NCBI GenBank assembly: GCA_907165275.2
Contig: OU015670.1
Span: forward strand, 7,405,501-7,469,500
DNA from: Zygaena filipendulae
Taxonomy: Eukaryota; Arthropoda; Insecta; Lepidoptera; Zygaenidae
Reading direction: 5' to 3'
DNA length: 64,000 nucleotides
Part shown: positions 1 to 12,570 of the stretch, one piece after another
Position numbering within the stretch: position 1 is the first letter of the stretch
Layout of the letters: the number at the start of each line of letters is the position of its first letter
Position numbers and translations under genes: made by a program
Notes under the pieces: model-generated
Databases searched by the model: none
What the model was told of the DNA's origin: nothing
The model's input: only the letters and a program-made list of their open reading frames with translations

Positions 1-590
1 ATTATAATTGGATTTTTTTTTGTTGTGTGTAATGATAGTGAAAGCAGTTACGCAGACGTACGTTGAAATTAGGTATTTGCGGTAAGAAGATAGTTGAAAT
101 TACGTATTTATAGTAGGTACTAAATAGATTTCCGGGTTGCCTCTCTCAATATTTCACCCTTCGCCACTGGTACACACCTACATATTTTGTTTCATTTACA
201 AACATTCGATGTGTCCAGGGTCGTGCGGCTCTTGGGACCGGGAACGGGGTCCCGGACTGGCACCTTGAAATATATCATTATTTAAGTAGTAAGTTAGACC
301 ACAAATATAGAAATAACTTTTCCATTAAAAGTTTCTAAAGATGACGAAAAAAGGTCGCGTACTTTTTTTTATCAACTTACTATAATAGGACTATAGAGAT
401 TTTTTCACGTTTGACCAATATTTACAATTTCACACAAAAGTCATTGCAAAACGTAGCACCGTAACTAATAATCAAAAAATTAAATTGATAAAAGAAACAC
501 AATTCGTACTTAAGGCTCACGACATAAAGTTGTTTTTAAGAAACCTGCACCTGCCACCTTCCATTCTCACCATAAAGAAATCATTATCCT
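1..590. other. No gene recognised
   Basis: AT-rich sequence with short homopolymers. I see no coding exon, RNA gene or clear repeat end here. It may be LARP1 intron, because that gene runs leftward on the minus strand and its later exons are not in the window. Confidence 0.4.
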
Positions 591-867
591 AACTAATATA
601 TTACAAACAATATTACAAATGCTAATGTGAGTTTTTTTGTTTATTTGTTACGTTTCCACACCTTAACTACCCTACCGATCATTATGAAATTTTGCATACA
701 CGTTTTCAGGGTACAAAAGAGGATACAGTGCACTATTTATCCCGCAATTCCGCACTCTGAAACGGTTAGTTGTTCCATAAAGTTGTATCGTCATGCAGCT
801 GTTCGATGCAGCTGGCAATGGTCCAGTGGATACTGCACACCATTCATAGTTAATAGGTATAATGCCT

Positions 868-1083
868 GGCCCCCTAGTCAAATTGACATTCTACAATCGT
901 TAACGCTCACAAAACTATGTAACGAATCGTCATGTCACTTGGTCAGCGAATGGAAACTCTAGTTTTCACGTGGTCACGCAAAACTAGAGTTATGATTGAC
1001 TGACAAAGTGACATGACAATTCGTTACTTATTTTTCTATGCGTCATCAATCGTAGAATGTCAATTTGGCTAAGGGGGCTGGCC
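868..1083. repeat. Foldback element (short palindromic MITE)
   Basis: The two halves are imperfect reverse complements. The outer arms read ggccccctagtcaaattgac on the left and the complement of gtcaatttggctaagggggc on the right. The inner arms meet around a CACGTG near 967-972. A partial copy of one arm (gtcaacttggctaaggggg) is seen near 15932. No coding capacity. It looks like a non-autonomous DNA transposon; the superfamily is not clear. Confidence 0.65.
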
Positions 1084-1121
1084 TGCCTAACCTTTGCTCG
1101 TAAAAAACGAAACGAGCGAAG

Positions 1122-1476
1122 TTTTTTTTTTTAATGTCATAGGGGGCAAACGGGCAAGTGGTACACCTGATGGTAAGTGATTACCGCCGCCCATGGACAT
1201 CTGCAACACCAGAAGGCATGCAGGTGCGTTGCCGACCTGGAATGGGGATGGGAACTGGCTTTCAAGTGGGGCTGCCGGAACACACCGTTGCTTGGCAACA
1301 GATTTGCAACTCGAAGGTGGTAGCTAGCCAGCCGGGCACTAGAGAGTGCCCTACCACCATGCTATGGTTTCCTCACGATGTATTCCTTCACCGACAGCTC
1401 AAGCTCATTGTTAGGATTTGAACCTACACCTTGCGGCGTTTAATCCGAACGCACTAACCACTGAGCTATCATCGCT
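1122..1476 (-). mobile_element. tRNA-derived SINE, full length
   Basis: Read on the minus strand, it starts at about 1476 with a tRNA-like head. The internal promoter boxes are visible: an A box (tagctcagtggttagtg) complementary to about 1452-1468 and a B box (GGTTCAAATCC) complementary to 1414-1424. A tRNA-unrelated body follows, ending in an A-tail seen as poly-T at 1122-1132. The body matches a second, head-less copy at 42040-42290. Such SINEs are transcribed by RNA polymerase III and moved by LINE enzymes. The head has drifted too far into the body to be a tRNA gene. Confidence 0.85.
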
Positions 1477-1957
1477 GTAAAAAAAGCATTATTACCACTT
1501 AGTCCGTGGTCCGTGCCTACATTACATTGTGTTTCGTATATGTGTGTGTTGTTCGTAATCGGTACATATTAAAGAGATAGGTAGATGGTATATTTGCTTA
1601 AGTTCAAGGTCGTTATAATACGAGTAAAAATATCTCGTTTTGTCCTCAGTCACCGCAGAACGCGCGTCCGAGTTTTCAATTTCTTTTTTCTTAGAACGAA
1701 GTTCTTTACGAGTATCGCACGGTACGGATGGGAGTACAAGTTCATTTGCCATCACGGTGTCATACGGTATCGCTGCTCCACGGAAAAACAAAGAAACTGC
1801 AATTTTTATGAGTTTTTTTTTTTTGTATTTTCGCCTCTTTTCACGCATAACGGACATAACGGACTCAGTTTTTAATATGAAAAAAAAAATCGTTCTACCC
1901 AAGTGTTCCACGACACTCGCGCATTTTTTGCATGATGATAGTGAGCGTCCTTCTGGT

Positions 1958-2160
1958 TAATCTATACTTATATTATAAAGAGGAAAGATTTGATTTTTTG
2001 TTTGTTCTTTTATTACAATTTAACTCAAAAACTACTGGACCGATTTCAAAAATTCTTTCACCATTAGAAAGCTAAATTATCCCAAAGTAACATAGGCTAT
2101 ATTGTAACCTGGAATTCACGCGGGAACTTCGAAATTATTGCGGGTAAAACTGCGATGACC
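1958..2160 (-). repeat. CCGCGG-type interspersed repeat
   Basis: Minus-strand copy of the commonest repeat of the window. The consensus starts CTAGCTGTNCCCCGCGGTTT, carries 'ggagttcccgcgggaattc', and ends near 'tttataatattagta'. Here the landmarks are 'tatattataaagagg' at 1970 and 'cacgcgggaacttcg' near 2117. Its class (SINE, RTE-tail or MITE) cannot be settled from one window. Confidence 0.6.
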
Positions 2161-2940
2161 TAATCTTAAAATTTGGCACAAGAATGCCCATACATCGCAG
2201 GCATGCAAATTTTGATAAATCCTTTTTCTAAGCGGGTGAAATCGTAGTTCAAAGTTTGTATGGACATGAAGATTATTTTATACTTTCAAATGGTCCTGTG
2301 AAGCTAAAATTTGTCATGAAGGTAGTTTATGGGAAGTTAGACATCATTTTAAAAAGGATTTTTATGATAAAGCCGATGGAATCCCGATATTTTACGGTAG
2401 CGAAACCTGGACCCCAGCTAATAGTAGGTAATACACGTTAAATACATTAACATTGGGTAAAATCGGTTAATGAACCCCAAAAATCAAATCACCAAGATTG
2501 CATTGATCAAACCAAACGGAAAGGTTAATTAAAAACAACACGGCGACCTTTCCGTCTGTTTGCTATCTTAATACCATAAATATATTTCGAGCCAGTTTCA
2601 CAACTATGTACCTATTATCATATAAAAAAAATAATGGATTGTACGACAAGGGCTAAAATAAAAATCCGGAACAATTTTACCCGCCCATGCCAAAGGCAAA
2701 GAAGTCAAAAGCCACAAATCACAACAGGTAAGTCCATAAAAAAAGAACACAATATGACAAAATGGCGAACTGCGTACGCTGCGATTTTTTTTGCCTTTAC
2801 CACTACGTAGCTTAGGTATAAAATGCAAATAATTAAATTGTTTTATTTGCGCGTTCAATATATTTTTATTATTTGCTCGTGACTTCGCGAGCGATAAATA
2901 AATAAACATACATATTTCTATTCTATTAGATACAGCTATA

Positions 2941-4569
2941 CAGTGTGAGTCTGGATAAAGTGTACAAATGAAAATGAGGGATACTATGTTCAATTTTATC
3001 GACGAAAAAAATAATAAAAAAATAAAAAAAAATTTTTTTAATTTTTACGATTTTTTTAAAATTTTGGTTCGCGTTAGGGTTCCCCTCGTAAACAAAACAC
3101 TATAACTTTTAAAATAAACGGTAGATTGTCAAGATAAAAACTGAATTATGATCAGAGCTTATGGGGCGTCTTAATAAAATCAAAATTTTTAATCAAAATT
3201 ATTTACAATTCAAAATAATGGCGTTTATTTAACAAACAAAAGTATTTTTTTGCACAGTTTTTTCAGTAATTTTAAAATTGCTTAATAAAATGTGGTATTA
3301 ACATACATTTTTTAAGGCTTACAATTATTCTACATCATACTAGCTTTCAAATGGTAAAAATTTTACGTTTATAACTTAATCACAACATTTTTTATGAAGT
3401 GTCAAAGAAGGCCTTCAAAGTATGGTATTTAATGAACAAAGGCGCGGTGAATGTTTAGGGTACATTTTATTGCATTTCAGGTAAAAAAGTTTTGTAACTG
3501 CACGTGGGCTTAAGTTTAGGGGTACGGGAAGAGACCAGTGTTGCCGTTTTAGCTACTTTGTAGCTAGATCTAGCGGATTTTGAACGTATTTAGCTACTTG
3601 AATTGATCATGGTTTCATACATTTTAGCTACTTATTATTACTTAATGCTCCATACATTTAGCTACATTTCAGCACAAAACTAGAGAAGTTGGTTAACGAG
3701 AGTAATGACGAAACGTGTAGCAGCGGCGAGTAATTCGGAGCGACTGTCTTTGTTTGTCTCTTCCAGTGTTGCCGTCTCAGTTGGTATTAAAGTAGCTAAA
3801 TCTGTCGTAAAAGTTGCCAGTTTATGTAATTTTGTGCTGAAATGTAGCTAAATGTATGGAGCATTAAGTAATAATAAGTAGCTAAAATGTATGAAACCAT
3901 GATCAATTCAAGTAGCTAAATACGTTCAAAATCCGCTAGATCTAGCTACAAAGTAGCTAAAACGGCAACACTGGTCTCTTCCCGTACCCCTAAACTTAAG
4001 CCCACGTGCAGTTACAAAACTTTTTTACCTGAAATGCAATAAAATGTACCCTAAACATTCACCGCGCCTTTGTTCATTAAATACCATACTTTGAAGGCCT
4101 TCTTTGACACTTCATAAAAAATGTTGTGATTAAGTTATAAACGTAAAATTTTTACCATTTGAAAGCTAGTATGATGTAGAATAATTGTAAGCCTTAAAAA
4201 ATGTATGTTAATACCACATTTTATTAAGCAATTTTAAAATTACTGAAAAAACTGTGCAAAAAAATACTTTTGTTTGTTAAATAAACGCCATTATTTTGAA
4301 TTGTAAATAATTTTGATTAAAAATTTTGATTTTATTAAGACGCCCCATAAGCTCTGATCATAATTCAGTTTTTATCTTGACAATCTACCGTTTATTTTAA
4401 AAGTTATAGTGTTTTGTTTACGAGGGGAACCCTAACGCGAACCAAAATTTTAAAAAAATCGTCAAAAATTCAAAAAAATTTTTTTAATTTTTTTATTATT
4501 TTTTTCGTCGATAAAATTGAACATAGTATCCCTCATTTTCATTTGTACACTTTATCCAGACTCACACTG
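2941..4569. mobile_element. 1.63-kb palindromic Tc1/mariner-like foldback element
   Basis: The left arm (2941 to about 3684) is repeated almost base for base as a reverse complement on the right (about 3831 to 4569), around a unique spacer of about 146 bp. The ends are CAGTGTGAGTCTGGATAAAG and its complement. Both ends abut TA (2939-2940 and 4570-4571), the target site of Tc1/mariner elements. There is no open frame of note, so it must rely on a transposase from elsewhere. The only arm differences I noticed are in the A/T tracts near 3030 and 4470. Confidence 0.85.
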
Positions 4570-4689
4570 TATAGACGTCCATAACTTTTTGTGCATCCAT
4601 GACTAGTGCGCATGTCATCAAAGGTAATTTCGCGCCGTTCCGCATACAACGTCTGCGGTTTTGTGCATAATTTTGTTAATTACTATCGG

Positions 4690-4760
4690 TTCTCCGCGGT
4701 AATTTCGGAGTTTCTGCGGGAATTCCGGGAGAAACCGCGGGAAACAGCTAGTAGATAAAA
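4690..4760. repeat. CCGCGG repeat fragments, head to head
   Basis: A plus-strand piece (ccgcggtaatttcggagttt) is followed directly by a minus-strand end (accgcgggaaacagctag). Two truncated copies of the common repeat appear joined. Confidence 0.5.
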
Positions 4761-5143
4761 TTAACAAAGTTAAAAGTTTTTACAACTTATTTTTTGATGC
4801 CGACTGTACTATAAACTTCGCTGTGTTTTAAGACATGCGACACTAGTAAGTGACTCTCCGTTACTATATCCTACTATAATAGTTCTCTTCCAGAAAATTG
4901 TAGAGTCGCTTCTTTGCGTGGTAATCTGCAATAGTATGCTCCGAGAAAAATCTTGCAGTCTATAGCACCATTACCAAAAGATTGAAACCGTAGAACGAAG
5001 CTAGTAAAACACACCCACATTTATAGCAACTTGACACTGGCCGAATGCACTACATGCAAAGTGGATAATTATACAGAGGAGAAGCATGTGAAGAAGTGTT
5101 TTTGCATGTTTTATGTGTGCCAAATAAAGTTATTTTCAATTTC

Positions 5144-5262
5144 AAAGCAAGAGGCTCACACCCACAAGAATGCATATCCAACACCACCCGATTTTCAATT
5201 TCAATTTCAAAGCAGGAGGCTCACACCCACAAGATTGCATACCCAAACACCACCCGAGCGGC
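5144..5262 (+). repeat. Two-copy tandem repeat of about 60 bp
   Basis: The unit 'tttcaatttcaaagcaggaggctcacaccc...caccacccga' occurs twice in a row with a few differences. It sits in a short open frame (5031-5309), but that frame has no recognisable protein features and I do not call it a gene. Confidence 0.6.
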
Positions 5263-5719
5263 GCTGCAGGCGTCAGCTAGTTTGCAACGTTACTGGTATT
5301 ATTTCTTAGGGTAGCAGAAAACCCGGACAGATAATAAAAATTAGTGAATTTCCGTGGCAGATAGGATCGAGACGAAATGTAAAACGAAAAAAGAATTCAC
5401 GAATATTAATAACAAAAAAAAAAACCAGTTGTCTACGAGCGCTGTCGAGCGAACGCTACGCGGCGCACACGCTCACGTAAAGGTCGCACAAGCACAGACA
5501 AAAGTGTAATAAAATCCAAGTGATCGTTGCGCAACACCGCCGGCCGCGCCCCGACCATAAGTTTCCATAGTATAGTTTTATAACGCAGCAGGATCATATC
5601 GTCAAAGAATACTAATTAATTATTATTACACGTATAGATCCTACCTACTACGTAAAGAAGTGCCTTTTCACTTCATGCCACAACGTGGCGAGCCTAGACG
5701 CGATAGCGTATTACCTACT

Positions 5720-5795
5720 AGCTGATCCCCCGCGGTTTCACCCGCGGTAATTTCGAAGTACCCGCGGGAATTCCGGAATAACAAGTACCCTATGA
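5720..5795 (+). repeat. CCGCGG-type repeat, truncated
   Basis: Starts 'ctagctgatcccccgcggtt' and breaks off after 'aagtaccctatg'. A short CpG-rich patch lies upstream at 5430-5560, without any exon I can defend. Confidence 0.6.
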
Positions 5796-6005
5796 CACTC
5801 AGGAACAATGAAGTATTCTATTGGTAGGCTGTGTAGGCTGTAACTGTTGTGTGTGTGGTACAATATCAACTTGAATTTGGAACAATACGCCCTACGCTAC
5901 ACGCCACCCTGTACGAGTGCACACAAGCCGGCCGCCTGTAGTAGTAACAGGTAGCGATGTGCGATTACGAGATATTAGAGTCGAATGTTGCGATTGTTTC
6001 AATCG

Positions 6006-6089
6006 CACACGGAATCGCAAGATTCGCATGCGAATGCTTAGAAAATAATATTTAAGCATTCGCATGCGAATCTTGCGATCCCGTGTTCG
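6006..6089. repeat. Inverted repeat with about 35-bp arms
   Basis: The arms cacacggaatcgcaagattc... and ...gcgatcccgtgttcg pair through a GCATGC-containing core, with a short AT-rich loop near 6045. It could form a long hairpin in DNA or RNA. No protein-coding role is seen. Confidence 0.65.
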
Positions 6090-6176
6090 AAATTAAGTAA
6101 TTCGAACGATTCACTTAATCAGATCAGATTCATTTAACTGCACGTGTTCGGACTTTTTACTTTGACGAGCTCGTGA

Positions 6177-6198
6177 GGGGGGGGGGGGGGGGGGGGGG
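6177..6198 (+). repeat. Poly-G tract of 22
   Basis: An uninterrupted run of 22 G on the plus strand. It could form G-quadruplex structures and is prone to length errors in both replication and assembly. Confidence 0.9.
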
Positions 6199-6529
6199 TT
6201 GGAGGATGGAGCGTTTAAGTCGAGTATCGCAACATAACAAAATTTAAGTTTATTATAATCCGAGTGAATGTACCTTGTGTTTTGCGAGGAATTCTGAGTT
6301 GAAAGAGTTACCTCAAAAACTCGTGTTAAGGCCTCCCCACTCAGTAAGTAAGTAATAAAAAAAATATTATAGCAAGTTAAAAGAGAGGCGATTTGATTAG
6401 CCAATTCGAGTGTCGATTGCGAAAATTAATAACTTTATATAGTTCGTTATGTTCCTATACTTTAGTAGATTGGATCCGAATGCGATTTTCGACATAAATT
6501 TTTTTGGTGTTAAGCATCCTTATTATTAA

Positions 6530-6860
6530 ACTAGCTGTGCCCAGCGGTTTCACCCGCATGAAGCGTTTTTGTATGACAACTTTTTTCCCAACATCCGATT
6601 TAAATGAAACAAAGCCTATATGTAACTCTAGGTTTAGCTTAATCTACCTGTGAAAACCGCATGAAAATACGTTTAGTGGGTTCGAAGATTATAGCGAACA
6701 GATAGACAGACAGACAGACAGACAGAGAGACAGAAAAGAATTTTAAAAACTGTTTTTTTGTGGTTGGTTACTCTCCTTTTATCACTCCTTGTCAAAATTT
6801 GTCAAAAAATATTCAATGTACAGAATCGCGGATTCTACTCTTTTATTATAGTATACTAGT
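6530..6860 (+). repeat. CCGCGG-type repeat, GACA-containing subtype
   Basis: Starts 'ctagctgtgcccagcggttt'. It includes a (GACA)n microsatellite at about 6705-6731 and ends 'cttttattatagtata'. The copy at 51339-51640 has the same internal order, so the two define a subfamily distinct from the shorter copies. Confidence 0.65.
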
Positions 6861-7320
6861 TATACCCCGCGGTTCACCCGCGTAAATTTCAGAGTTCATT
6901 ACAAGAAACCACACCAGTATTATTTATTAAGTCACCTGCTTGCGCGTGGGAGTTTCGAGGGTTTACACACCCGTTTTTTTTTCATTTATTTATCGCCATT
7001 TTTTTTTAATTAATTTAGATCTAATTTTCCAATAACAACAAGTATGTCAAATCAGATAGTATTTATTAACAGGGTATCACTCAAATCTATTGAGCAAAAC
7101 TCAACTTCAGTATCGTTGCCCAAACAACTTTTTAACGAGACTATAATCAACTTAGAGAGGTTATAAAACTCACATAACACTCATTAAAAAACAAATATAT
7201 TTCACGGCACACGTCTTGCGTAAATAGTTCGGTAACATAAATATCACACAAACAAGAGAAAATCAAAGGTCTCACTCAGTCTATGACATTTGTAATTCCA
7301 CGAATACATATAAACATATT

Positions 7321-7740
7321 AGCTGACTCCGCGGTTTCACCCGCGGTAATTTCGGAGTTCCCGCGGGAATTCCGGGACAAAAAATATTCTATGTCACCCA
7401 GGATCACTTTAGTTTCCAGTCTATAATAAGTAGATCCATAGATAACAACCTCAAAAATTATAAATTACCCTATGTCACTCAGGATCACTGTAGCTTCCTA
7501 TAAGTAAAAGAATTTAAAAAATCAGGTCAGTAGATCCAGAGATAACTGTTCCCAGTGGCTTTACCCGCGGGAAATTCGGTGTTCCCGCGAGAATCCGGAA
7601 TAAAAAGTACCCTATGTCGCTCAGGATCACTGTAGCTTCCTATAAGTTAAAGAATTTTCAAAATTGGTTCAGTAGATCCAGAGATTACCCCCTACAATGT
7701 CACAAACTCACAAACTTTTGCTCTTTATAATATTAGTATA
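7321..7740 (+). repeat. Nested or tandem CCGCGG-type repeats
   Basis: At least two repeat bodies follow each other ('ccgcggtttcacccgcggta' near 7329, a second 'ttacccgcgggaaattc' near 7561). Each is followed by the 'accctatgtc...caggatcact' block. The last ends with 'tataatattagtatagatg' at about 7743. Confidence 0.6.
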
Positions 7741-8429
7741 GATGGGTAATATTTATTTATTTATTATTTACCAGCACGAAGTTTCACAGTCGTCATTTCG
7801 CCCCCAATTCCCCTCGAGTAGAGAACAGAGGTAAAGTTTGTAAGTCTGGATATAGGGAGATCTCTGGAATCAGGTACTGAACCGATTTTATCTACTGATA
7901 AGAAGTTACAGTATCCCTAAGTGTAATATTTACGAATAGGTCTTGGAATACGAAATAGGAAACTTTCATTCTGACTTAAAGAGTCCCAGCGAGTGTTACA
8001 GTAAATAATAATTTAGTGGCGGCAAAGTGCTACGACATCTTCATCGTCAGCATGTTCAGACGAAAAAGGAATAAAAACTGGGTCGAAAAAAGATTTTTTT
8101 ATGTGCAACGAAACTAGCGGGACGAATCAGGAACAAATCACTTGTCCAGATTACTCTAGGCCAGTGGTTCCCAAAATTGACCTGCATCGCGACCCACCTA
8201 ACAAAAAATTCTATAATATAACGGGATATAAGTACATATAGGCTACTTTCATCCCGATGTAGAGTTTCTTCGAGAATTTCGAATTTGACGCGGTTAAATC
8301 GAGGAGGAACAGCTATAGTAGCATAATCCATACTATTATTTTATCAATGCGAATGTGAGTTTGTTTGTTTGTTATGCTTTTACGCCTTAACGGTTCATCA
8401 TGGACACGTTTCAGGGGTACATAGGGCAT

Positions 8430-8506
8430 AGGGTACTTTTTATTTTGGAATGCCCGCGGGAACTTCTAAATTATCGCGAGCGAAACCGCGGGGAACAGCT
8501 AGTATA
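8430..8506 (-). repeat. CCGCGG-type repeat, 5' end
   Basis: Minus-strand end reading 'ctagctgttccccgcggttt' from about 8504 leftward. It is truncated toward lower coordinates. Confidence 0.55.
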
Positions 8507-9225
8507 ATGGGCATGATGATTAAATTTTAATTTTTAGTCCGTCTTGTAGATTAATAAAAAATATTGAACGCGTATTTTTCCTTCTTTTACGCTATCAAAA
8601 AAAAAACGGCTATACATTGAGTGCGTGACACCTATGTAGGTAGGTACATTTTATACTTTGTTATGACCTCTCCCTCACTCCTAAACTTTAATGCGTTTTA
8701 TCTAAGTATTTTTTCATAAATTTGAAAAACGAAAAACGTGTCCATTATTTTTTATTAACTAATTGACGGACTGAAAAGAATTATGATTTTTATACTCCCC
8801 GACATCATGCCCATTATGAAAGTCTACAAGCCCCCGTAAAGAGTAGAGACTAGATAGTTAGATACCATATTGTTATTTTGCATAATAATACATATTATAA
8901 TTTACTTCATTAGAATCGAAAACAAAGACGTCAGAACTCAGAAACTTTCTTTATTCTTTGGTAAAGTTTCGTAAATGGCATCATTTAAATATCGATAAAG
9001 AGTAAACGAATGTATTTCCGCACGGTAACGTTCGAAGGTATAAAATAATAATATTATACATACAAGACCGGTTTCCAAATACATTTATAAGCAAATTTTT
9101 TGCCAAACTATAGAATTTCCTCAAAATTGGTTCTCTACTTCAAAATGCTTTTGTCGAATTCTGTTTTGTTCTATGTAGTACAAATTCTATGTATTACACG
9201 TTGGATATAATAATCGAAAAAACAA

Positions 9226-9330
9226 TCTATACTAATATTATAAAGAGCAAAGATTTGATTTATTGTTTGTTTGTTTATTTGTTACGATATAACTCAAAAC
9301 GGCTGGACCGATTTCAATCCGGAATTCACA
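9226..9330 (-). repeat. CCGCGG-type repeat, 3' fragment
   Basis: Begins with 'tctatactaatattataaag' (the minus-strand terminus of the repeat) and stops in 'ccggaattcaca'. Confidence 0.5.
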
Positions 9331-9447
9331 GTTAGTGTACCATAAAATTAAATTACAATAAAAGTTCATAATACTGTAAAAATAACTCGATTTACGAGAT
9401 TACGATTATGTCTTGTGACCACCAACTTTAAAGTAACATATTTTGTA

Positions 9448-10017
9448 GCTAGGGAGCTGGTGGCAATTTAGGTATATAATTTCATCGTCGTTGATACCAA
9501 GATGTCAGTAGTCTGGACTTATATTAACTAGAAAAAATAGGTGGCGAGCTCAGGTAGCTCTGATTTTTTTTTATAAATTATTTTGAAATTTTAACAAAAA
9601 AAATCATAAATTATATTATGTATTATCGTTTCTGTCATCAATTATATCTTATTAAATACGTTTTATCGATAGTGAAATTAAAGCTGGCAGAAGTCAGGAT
9701 GGTGGGACTGGGAGTTTTTATAAAAATAACGGTACGAAAAATAAGCTGAGATCCTGAATTAAGAAAAACTCCTACCATCCTGACTTCTGCCAGCTTTAAT
9801 TTCACTATCGATAAAACGTATTTAATAAGATATATAATTGATGACAGAAAGGATAATATAATTTATGACAATTTTATTTTGCAACTTCAAAATTATTTAT
9901 AAAAAAAAATCAGAGCTACCTGAGCTCGCCACCTGTTTTTTCTAGTTAATATAAGCCCAGACTACATTACGTCTTGGTATTAACGACGATGAAATAAATT
10001 GCCACCAGCTCCCTAGC
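9448..10017. mobile_element. GCTAGGGAG foldback MITE, copy 1
   Basis: Terminal inverted repeats GCTAGGGAGCTGGTGGCAAT and its complement lie within much longer complementary arms ('agctggcagaagtcaggatg' on both sides of the centre). TA flanks both ends (9446-9447 and 10018-10019), as for TA-targeting DNA transposons. Copies 2 (26992-27572) and 3 (50719-51126) share ends, arms and TA flanks. No coding frame. Confidence 0.8.
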
Positions 10018-12260
10018 TATTGGGAAGAGATAAACGTGGTAGGTACACATTATCTAGCTGTGATGTAACGTTGTTATGCCCGTGTTTATGTCAATGTGCC
10101 ACTGTGGTGACCTTGATAAATTCATACCACGTCTACGCGTATATTATATCGATAGGTTTTTTTTTTAAAAAACGTGGCGGCGTACCGCGACACGTCGCCG
10201 CACCGGTCGGTCTCGACTCGAGTTCGAGGAGGAAAAATTAATTCGATATGTCGATTAGAGAAAAAAGGAAAAGAAAAACTAACCACAATCACGATTTGGG
10301 GTCGTAAAACCCACCTAACGCGTGACGGTAATGCAACACACAGCACACTCGACTTACATTGCAGTAAATAACAAACAGAAATAATTGTAATAATTAGGTG
10401 TTAGAGAGAAACAACGAAATAATAATAAATTGTTAACTGACGAAACACCTGGCCGGGTATTAAATATAATTGCACATTTTACATTGCAAAGCTATTAAAT
10501 AGGTAACTGAATTCCAATTTGTTTAAGCCACCATAACGAATTGTGAAATTCTGTAAAATTTACACATTCAAATTGAAATACCCTTATCAATTCTGCATCC
10601 AAAAGTGTTATTTGTATTAATTTATTTTTCACCAAACACCCGCGATATGTTTACGTTTAAAAAAAAACTTTAGACCGAAAACTCTCACGTAGAATATTTC
10701 GAAATTTCAAAAACAGAACGACAGAATTTTCTTCTGGCAGTCAAAACAAAATAAATTAAAAAGCAATATAAACAAAACGCGAGAACGCGCGCGCGTCCAC
10801 CGCGGCTGAGCGAACGCGACTGGAGTTGGACTAGTGATGAGACACGCTTAGCAACCGTCGTCGTGACGTCGATTAAAGTACGAGTAAATTATATTATGCA
10901 TTAAACCATGCTGCTCTATTCATATTATAATTCTTTGTATGCGATAACAATAAGAATATTGTATGAACGATATTGAAAGAATATCGTGTCATTTACATTT
11001 GCGTATATTATTTTTTTTATGTAATAAGTAGGGGCGATGTTTACGCATCATTGTAAAATACGTAAAGCGTCTACAAATAGAATGACCTACAAGATGGAGA
11101 TATAATTTCGCTGTCGCTGATGTTTGATAAAGAAAGTGTAAGTGTTTATTTTAATTACATAATATTTTACCTTCAAGATCTTAAGATCTGTCATCATATT
11201 AAAAGGCAGGATTTATGGGGGTTCGCTACCACGAATAATGTGCAATCTGTATAAAATTGGAATCGATTATTAAAAAAAGTATATAATATGTACAAAAATT
11301 ATCGACATAAGTACCGATATCATAACCGAGATCGCGACTCGATTAATCACTCGGCTCTCGTGTAATCGGCTCAAAACCGACACGTAGAGCGTACACGTAA
11401 CGCGGTAATATTTGCTTTTGCGCAGCGCCTCGCTGCCAAGTAGGGTGACCAATCGTCACGGTAATATAATGTTTATTTATTTATACAAAACAAACACAAA
11501 ACGTAGGCTTACAGTTGTAACCAAAACGCATCTCTTGTTAGAAAACTCCTATAATCTACATTCCACATAGTTAGAATTTATTTATCAGCATTACCTACAA
11601 AAAGGTCGACAAGGAGCATATCTCCAGCGACTTAATTATTGTATTATGTTATCATTATTGTTAGAGATATCATAAAAAGTTGGTATTAATTCCTTTTTAA
11701 AAGAAACATCTTAGACGATAGGGCAAGGGCCTTAATCAGTTACTTCTGAGAAGTGTATTCGACGGTTTTTCGTCGCGATATTTCAACAAACGCAAAGCAC
11801 GGCGATGTAAATAATGTAGCGGTCGTATATGCATTGTTAATTTGTTATATATGACTACAGATCACTAAAGAACGAAATAAAAGTTGCAACTCATTAAATA
11901 AAAGACTAGATACAGTGATTCAACGTTCGTTAAACGTTGCAAAGGTACTTACCTTCTCTTTAACCTGTCAAGCAAGAATTCAATAACAATGCGGTCACCC
12001 TATTCGCATCCAGTCTGCCTACCAACAAAAACCTAGATAGAGTTTTTTTTATCAAATACTTAATTAGCATTTATAGAATCGTGCAATCGAATTTCGGACG
12101 CATTTTCATGACTACTCGTGAACTCGTCTCGCCTTAGCATCAGCTATATGTATAGTGAACGGTAATGACTGGAAGCAAAATATTATTACGAAACTCAAGT
12201 CGTCACTCGAGCCCGAAGTACAATATTGATCAACTAGGTACATCCCTGTGCAAAACCGCT
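10018..12260. other. No gene recognised; two CpG-rich patches
   Basis: Mostly AT-rich sequence. GC- and CpG-rich patches occur at about 10185-10240 and 10785-10870. They might be alternative promoters of the minus-strand LARP1 gene, but I see no initiator, exon or splice site that would prove this. Confidence 0.35.
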
Positions 12261-12261
12261 G

Positions 12262-12570
12262 CTAACTGTTTCTCCCGCGGTTTTATCCGCGTAAATTTGA
12301 ATATCCTCGGGAACTCTTTGTATACGTATAGAGGCATGAAGGTGAGCATGAATTTTATGTTCTATTTCAAAATCTAATTCACTCGTACCTACCAAATAAC
12401 TGTATCCCGTGGCACACAGGTGAATTTCGGGACTCTCTCTCTCTCTCTCTTTCTTTCTCTCTGATACTGTAGCTTCTTATCAGTAAAAGATTTTTGTGAA
12501 ATCGGTTCTGCAATTTCAGAGATTATCTCTTACACACTGACTTACAAACGAGGAAGAAGTTGATAGGGTT
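12262..12570 (+). repeat. Diverged CCGCGG-type repeat with CT microsatellite
   Basis: Starts near 'ctgtttctcccgcggtttta', continues into a (CT)n stretch at about 12434-12462, and has the 'aatcggttctgcaatttcag' body. Diverged relative to other copies. Confidence 0.45.

Noticed and set aside
1411..1476. tRNA gene
   Set aside because: A and B boxes are present but joined to a SINE body and tail; it is the SINE head.
2939..4571. Palindrome as a simple sequencing or assembly chimera
   Set aside because: TA flanks and mariner-like ends at exactly both borders favour a real element, though long reads are still needed for proof.
6111..6404. Minus-strand frame with a proline run
   Set aside because: The prolines are the translation of the poly-G/poly-C tract; no other coding signal.
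10185..10870. CpG-rich patches as alternative LARP1 promoters
   Set aside because: No exon, initiator or splice donor could be tied to them.
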